Positions 8,595 through 11,800 of a stretch of DNA of 11,800 nucleotides are shown here, piece by piece (position 1 is the stretch's first letter; every line of letters starts with the position of its first letter). The notes beneath the pieces are model-generated. The model had not been told where the DNA came from. It did not search any database and saw only the letters and a list, made by a program, of their open reading frames with translations. This DNA comes from Thioalkalivibrio sp. Its GTDB lineage: Bacteria; Pseudomonadota; Gammaproteobacteria; Ectothiorhodospirales; Ectothiorhodospiraceae. The stretch lies in assembly GCA_007120575.1 (NCBI GenBank), contig SKNJ01000004.1:1-11800 (forward strand). The letters run 5' to 3'. The translations under genes were made by a program, and so were the position numbers.

Positions 8595-9779
8595 ATGCCG
8601 GAGCCACCTGTCAGTTCCCCGCCGTTGTCCGCGTTTGCCCGGGTGGTCGAGCCGTTCCGGGTGATGGATATCCTGGCGCGCGCCCAGGCCGCGGAGCGCG
8701 CGGGGCGCGACATCATCCATCTGGAAGTGGGCGAACCGGACTTCCGCACGCCCCCGGCGATCGTCGACGCGGGTCGGCGCGCACTGGAACGCGGAGCAAC
8801 GCGCTACACCGCCGCGCATGGCACCCGCGAATTGCGCGAGGCGCTGGCGCGCGACTATCGCAGTCGGCACGCGGCCGACATCGACCCCGAGCGTATCGTG
8901 ATCACCAACGGGGCCTCGGCCGCGATCCTGCTCGCGCTGGCGGCGGGGGTGGACCCGGGGGACGAGATCCTGTTGCCGGATCCCGGCTATGCCTGCAACC
9001 GGCAGTTTGTGGCGGCGCGCGGGGCGCGTCCGACCAACCTGCCAGTGGCGGCCGAGGATGCCTTCCAGCCCACCGCCAGGGCGGTGGCGGAGGCCTGGGG
9101 CGAGCAGACCCGGGCCCTGCTCCTGGCCTCGCCGGCGAACCCGACCGGGACGCGGCTGGAGCGTGCACGGCTGGCGGAGATTGCCGAGGTGGTGCGCGCT
9201 CGTAACGGACTGTTGATCGTCGACGAGATCTACGGTCAGTTGACCTTCGGAGCGCCCGAGCGCAGTGCCGCGGCACTGCATCCGGAGGTGGTGGTGATCA
9301 ACAGCTTCTCCAAGTATTTTGCAATGACCGGTTGGCGTCTTGGCTGGATGGTGGTCCCCGAGGCCTGGATCGAGTCCGTGCGCCGGCTGGCGCAGAACCT
9401 GTTCGTGGCGCCGTCGACGCTGGCTCAGAGTGCGGCGCTGGCGGCGTTCGAGCCGGAGACCGAGGCCCTGCTGCAAGCGCGGGTGAGCGAGCTGGAACGC
9501 CGGCGTGATGTTCTGCTGGAGGGGCTGCCGGCCCTGGGTCTGGAGGTGCAGGCGCGTCCCGACGGTGCGTTCTATATCTATGCCGACTGCCGTGCGCATG
9601 GTGGAGACTCGGAGGCCTTGTGTGCGGACATCCTGGATCGTGTCGGGGTGGCGCTGACCCCGGGGACCGATTTCAGTCCTGCCCACGGGCGGGATTATCT
9701 GCGGATCGCCTATACCCAGCCTGAGCCGCGTCTGCGCGAGGCCCTGGAACGGCTGCATGGCGTGCTGGGTCGGGGGTGA
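8595..9779 (+). CDS. PLP-dependent class I/II aminotransferase, substrate unknown
   Basis: The 394-residue product is a fold-type I aminotransferase that moves an amino group between an amino acid and a 2-oxo acid through PLP. Visible features: VGEPDF (45-50) in the N-terminal substrate region; YTAAHGTRELREAL (71-84); NPTG (182-185); Asp210 in VDEIY, which contacts the PLP pyridine nitrogen; the Schiff-base Lys240 in NSFSKYFAMTGWRLG; Arg248, a likely PLP phosphate ligand; and Arg370 in YLRIAY, the expected substrate alpha-carboxylate arginine. This pattern fits the aspartate/alanine/aromatic (AspC/AlaA-like) subgroup, but the substrate cannot be read from sequence. GAGG about 11 bases upstream and a 13-base gap to der indicate the same transcript. 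It is not part of the E. coli version of the block. No domain is missing. Confidence 0.9.
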   Translation: MPEPPVSSPPLSAFARVVEPFRVMDILARAQAAERAGRDIIHLEVGEPDFRTPPAIVDAGRRALERGATRYTAAHGTRELREALARDYRSRHAADIDPERIVITNGASAAILLALAAGVDPGDEILLPDPGYACNRQFVAARGARPTNLPVAAEDAFQPTARAVAEAWGEQTRALLLASPANPTGTRLERARLAEIAEVVRARNGLLIVDEIYGQLTFGAPERSAAALHPEVVVINSFSKYFAMTGWRLGWMVVPEAWIESVRRLAQNLFVAPSTLAQSAALAAFEPETEALLQARVSELERRRDVLLEGLPALGLEVQARPDGAFYIYADCRAHGGDSEALCADILDRVGVALTPGTDFSPAHGRDYLRIAYTQPEPRLREALERLHGVLGRG

Positions 9780-9821
9780 GCGTGCCCGCATCGGTGCGCT
9801 CCCGCGCCGACGCTGGCGTTT
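9778..9821 (+). terminator. Possible weak terminator hairpins after the aminotransferase gene
   Basis: A stem pairs 9778-9786 with 9793-9801 (gagcgtgcc with ggtgcgctc, including two G-U pairs), starting within the stop codon. A second small stem, cgcc (9805-9808) with ggcg (9815-9818), is followed by only three Ts. This is the expected place for the operon to end, but neither has a convincing U-tract, so the call is tentative. Confidence 0.3.
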
Positions 9822-9864
9822 GCGGCCGCTTTTCCGCGGATCGCTGCCCCGGGTCGGCTAGGGC

Positions 9865-9890
9865 AACACTGATTCATGTACACGTTCGCG
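9865..9890. repeat. Left terminal inverted repeat
   Basis: This 26-base arm pairs with 10129-10154 at 25 of 26 positions. It contains the palindromic core TGTACA. Confidence 0.8.
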
Positions 9891-9989
9891 TTGGCACCCC
9901 GGGTTTTCCGCGCCAAGGCGCGTCGTGCAGTGGGTAGTGGCTCTACCCATAAGCGGCGCAACGCAGGATCGGGGAACCTGGGGTGCCAA
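9891..9989. repeat. Nested internal inverted repeat with two hairpins inside
   Basis: Directly inside the left terminal repeat, TTGGCACCCC (9891-9900) is perfectly complementary to GGGGTGCCAA (9980-9989). Partial pairing continues to about 9910 and 9970. The enclosed segment holds cgcgcc/ggcgcg (9909-9914, 9917-9922) and a perfect 7-bp stem tgggtag/ctaccca (9931-9937, 9943-9949) with a 5-base loop. In single-stranded form, 9891-9989 would be one branched hairpin. There is no equivalent partner beside the right terminal repeat. Confidence 0.6.
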
Positions 9990-9994
9990 CCCCA

Positions 9995-10095
9995 CAAGCC
10001 ATTGAAAGCAGGGGCTTGGCCGCCCGTTGTTGACGAAAACGGGCGCGGGAACAGCGTTGCGGCTCACCTGTAGCAGAATGACTGCACGGCAGTCA
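9995..10095. other. Three further small stem-loops in the right half of the element
   Basis: Caagcc (9995-10000) pairs with ggcttg (10013-10018). Cgcccgtt (10021-10028) pairs with aacgggcg (10038-10045) around nine bases. Tgactgc (10079-10085) pairs with gcagtca (10089-10095) around three bases. Each is short, but the density is high for 100 bases. No U-tract follows any of them. Confidence 0.45.
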
Positions 10096-10128
10096 CCGCG
10101 CATTAAACGCACGCAAAAGCGACTCGAG

Positions 10129-10154
10129 CGCGAACGTGTACATTAATCAGTGTT
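10129..10154. repeat. Right terminal inverted repeat
   Basis: This is the reverse complement of 9865-9890 with one mismatch (T at 10144 where A-to-C pairing breaks). It reads CGCGAACGTGTACATT in its inner part and ends AATCAGTGTT. Confidence 0.8.
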
Positions 10155-10207
10155 TCCGTAGGCCAGGACGGAGCCACCGTAGATGACGCGCCAGTCGGAC
10201 GTGCGCG

Positions 10208-11800
10208 CTACGCGGGCGTGGTCCCGGTGGCGTCGTAGCGCGTGCCCTCCGGGGCGGCCAGCAGCAGGGCATAGCGACGCAACAGCCACACCCCACGCTC
10301 GAACAGGCTGGTCGCTCCGAATACGGCGTCACGGGTGCTGCCGACCAGATCACCGCTGGCCAGCAGGCGACGGCGGATCGAGTCCATCAGCTCCGAGCGG
10401 TCGTGGGTCAGGGACTGCAGCAGTTCGATGTCGTCGGCATCCCCGGTGCGCGCCGCGTCGTTCAGGGTCAGCAGCATCATGTGCAGGGTCTCGACCAGGC
10501 CGTGGGTCAGGGCGCGCGCCTCGGCCGAGTCCTCGGTCAGGCGTGCCCGCTCCACCTCGACGACCAGATCGTTCAGGGTCTCCTGCAAGGCCGCGAGCAG
10601 TTCGTTGCGGCTCTTCAGGACGATGGCGTGATCCAGGGTCGGGCCGCTGAGGGCCCCGGACAGGATCTCGTCCAGGAACTGCGCTGTGGCCTCCGCGACC
10701 TGGGTCCCGCCGCGTTGCAGGCTGACGCGATCATGGCGCGGTTGCGGCATCTCGTCGCGCACCTGGTCGAGATATTCCGGCAGGTGCCGCAGGAGACGCA
10801 ACTGTTCCTGCTCGGCCAGCATCAGGGCGCTGCCCGCGTCGTTCTGTGCCCCTGCGTAGAGATACTTCGGCTTGCCCAGGGCCTCCTCGTCGGTCGGTGG
10901 GGCCTTACGTTCCAGGTAGTCGGCGACGCGGTGGTGGAACGGGTGCATGACCACGTCGCAGGCGACCTGGTAGAGGACATAGGAGAACGCGATCTGGAAT
11001 CCGATTCCGACCGGGAGCGCGGCCAGCGCGGCCCCGACCAGCGGGATGCCGCCGTAGAACTCGATCCAGAACAGCGGTAGCAGCAGTGCGAGCCCCATGG
11101 CCTTGAGGATGAACTGGTAGAGCGCGAGCTGGCGGCCCAGTCCCTTGTGCGAGGCAGCCAGCACCAGGGTGCTGATGCCGGTGCCGAAACCGGCTCCGTA
11201 GACCACCATCAGGCCGTACTCGAGGTCGATCACGCCGCTTGACGCCAGGGCCATGGTGACGATGGTGATGCTGGAGGCTGAATGCGCGACCACGGCGAAT
11301 ACCAGTCCAGTCACAAAGGCGATCAACAGAGACTGCGCAGACAGCGACATCAACTCGGTCATCCAGGCGAGTTCCGCCAGGGGCTTGGCGCCGTCCTTGA
11401 TGAAGATCAGGCCCAGGAACAGCAGCCCGATGCCCAGGAGTGCCCGGATCAGGTGGCGCAGGCGGGCCGACTGATCCTGGTCGAAATAGAACAGCAGCCC
11501 GGTCACGCCAACCAGGATGAACACCATCAGGGTCAGGTCCAGCGCCGCGATCAGCACCAGCAGTGAGGTCCCGAGATTGGCGAAGTTGATCACCGGCTGG
11601 GCGCGACGTGCGTCCAGTACCCCCGCGGTGACCAGCGAGATCAGAACGAAAATTACTGCGTGGATACTCTGGCTGATCGCGCCCCCCACCAGCCCGAGTG
11701 CGGCTGCTGCTCGGTCGCTGCCGGTGGCGCGCCCGACCAGGGTGCGTAGCCGCCGGTCGGCGAGCTGGCGCAGGTGTTCGCTGATCAGCCGGATACCGAC
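10208..11800 (-). CDS. Na+/Pi-cotransporter family membrane protein with PhoU-like tail, 5' end outside window
   Basis: The frame is open from the window edge to the TAG at 10208-10210, giving 530 residues; the true start lies beyond 11800. A GTG at 11687-11689 is an internal codon, not the likely start, because family-like sequence (LISEHLRQLADRRLRTLVGR) precedes it. Residues 1-280 carry two inverted-topology membrane repeats like NptA/PF02690: SQSIHA (43-48) with ANLGTS (74-79), and HSASSIT (173-179) with GAGFGTGIS (202-210). The remainder (about 300-530) is a cytosolic helical region with PKYLYAG and LAEQEQLRLL, as in the PhoU-like tails of this family. Family members import phosphate with Na+, but the QSSSA signature is altered in both repeats, so the substrate is uncertain. 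It is transcribed towards the aminotransferase gene. Confidence 0.85.
   Translation of the reverse strand, partial: VGIRLISEHLRQLADRRLRTLVGRATGSDRAAAALGLVGGAISQSIHAVIFVLISLVTAGVLDARRAQPVINFANLGTSLLVLIAALDLTLMVFILVGVTGLLFYFDQDQSARLRHLIRALLGIGLLFLGLIFIKDGAKPLAELAWMTELMSLSAQSLLIAFVTGLVFAVVAHSASSITIVTMALASSGVIDLEYGLMVVYGAGFGTGISTLVLAASHKGLGRQLALYQFILKAMGLALLLPLFWIEFYGGIPLVGAALAALPVGIGFQIAFSYVLYQVACDVVMHPFHHRVADYLERKAPPTDEEALGKPKYLYAGAQNDAGSALMLAEQEQLRLLRHLPEYLDQVRDEMPQPRHDRVSLQRGGTQVAEATAQFLDEILSGALSGPTLDHAIVLKSRNELLAALQETLNDLVVEVERARLTEDSAEARALTHGLVETLHMMLLTLNDAARTGDADDIELLQSLTHDRSELMDSIRRRLLASGDLVGSTRDAVFGATSLFERGVWLLRRYALLLAAPEGTRYDATGTTPA

Larger units (their letters stand above)
9861..10158. 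mobile_element. MITE-like element with 26-bp terminal inverted repeats
   Basis: The sequence at 9865-9890 (begins AACACTGATT, ends ACGTTCGCG) is the reverse complement of 10129-10154 with a single mismatch (9875 against 10144). Four more bases outside each arm match partly (gggc against cgga), and TA dinucleotides then flank both sides (9859-9860, 10159-10160). That would fit a TA target duplication around a 298-base insert, as made by IS630/mariner-type transposases. The symmetry also continues weakly outwards (CTA on the left, TAG on the right), so the exact ends and the duplication are uncertain. The interior has no plausible transposase: open frames of 65 and 84 residues show no recognisable domain. 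It sits between the convergent aminotransferase and transporter genes. A non-autonomous mobile element is the best reading; a structured RNA or bidirectional terminator is the alternative. Confidence 0.6.

Noticed and set aside
7022..8749. Minus-strand open frame of 575 residues opposite der
   Set aside because: It is antisense to a gene with all GTPase motifs intact; the length is explained by the absence of AT-rich stop codons in high-GC DNA.
8328..9791. Minus-strand open frame of 487 residues opposite der and the aminotransferase
   Set aside because: It spans two real genes antisense, shows no domain signature and has no ribosome-binding site support.
9876..10073. Open frame of 65 residues starting in the left terminal repeat
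   Set aside because: Its start lies within the inverted repeat, it has no ribosome-binding site, and the product resembles no family I recognise.
9858..10112. Minus-strand open frame of 84 residues across the element
   Set aside because: It has no domain, overlaps a terminal repeat, and shows irregular composition; it is better explained as non-coding element sequence.
9861..10158. CRISPR array, tRNA or integron attC site in the intergenic gap
   Set aside because: There are no regularly spaced direct repeats, no cloverleaf with CCA-type arms and no R/L core sites; the signal is one pair of inverted arms plus small hairpins.
10403..11080. Plus-strand open frame of 225 residues opposite the transporter gene
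   Set aside because: It is antisense to a membrane protein with family motifs and is rich in Gln, Arg and Gly, a typical shadow.

Overview
The window is a GC-rich chromosomal segment from a gammaproteobacterium. The gene order ndk, rlmN, pilW/pilF, rodZ, hisS, yfgM, bamB, der is a classic conserved gammaproteobacterial block. The strong GC bias, with long antisense shadow frames throughout, and the pilF gene in the block suggest a Chromatiales or Ectothiorhodospiraceae-like lineage rather than an enteric. That placement is an inference from style and synteny, not from a search.

Positions 1-739 hold the 5' region and gene for nucleoside diphosphate kinase, followed by a 156-base gap with two overlapping, mutually exclusive stem-loops. 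Positions 740-9779 are a nearly gapless same-strand run of eight genes: rlmN (23S rRNA/tRNA m2A methyltransferase), pilW (type IV pilus TPR lipoprotein), rodZ (cell-shape HTH membrane protein), hisS (histidyl-tRNA synthetase), yfgM (membrane-anchored periplasmic TPR protein), bamB (outer-membrane assembly lipoprotein), der (double-domain ribosome-assembly GTPase) and a class I/II PLP aminotransferase. Three junctions overlap by 4 to 8 bases (rlmN-pilW, pilW-rodZ, hisS-yfgM), which suggests translational coupling. Themes are ribosome and tRNA function (rlmN, hisS, der) and envelope biogenesis (pilW, rodZ, yfgM, bamB). ispG, normally between rodZ and hisS, is absent; only 81 bases lie there.

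Positions 9780-10207 are a non-coding gap between convergent transcription units. Most of it is a roughly 300-base element bounded by 26-base terminal inverted repeats with one mismatch. Inside are a second nested inverted repeat and several small hairpins, and no convincing gene. It looks like a miniature inverted-repeat transposable element (MITE).

Positions 10208-11800, on the minus strand, encode the C-terminal 530 residues of a Na+/phosphate-cotransporter-family (NptA/PF02690-like) membrane protein with a PhoU-like helical tail. Its true start lies beyond the window edge. The usual QSSSA signature of both repeats is degenerate. Apart from the inverted-repeat element, this divergent transporter and a few leader structures, the window is ordinary core genome, and I see no evidence of a new multi-gene system.
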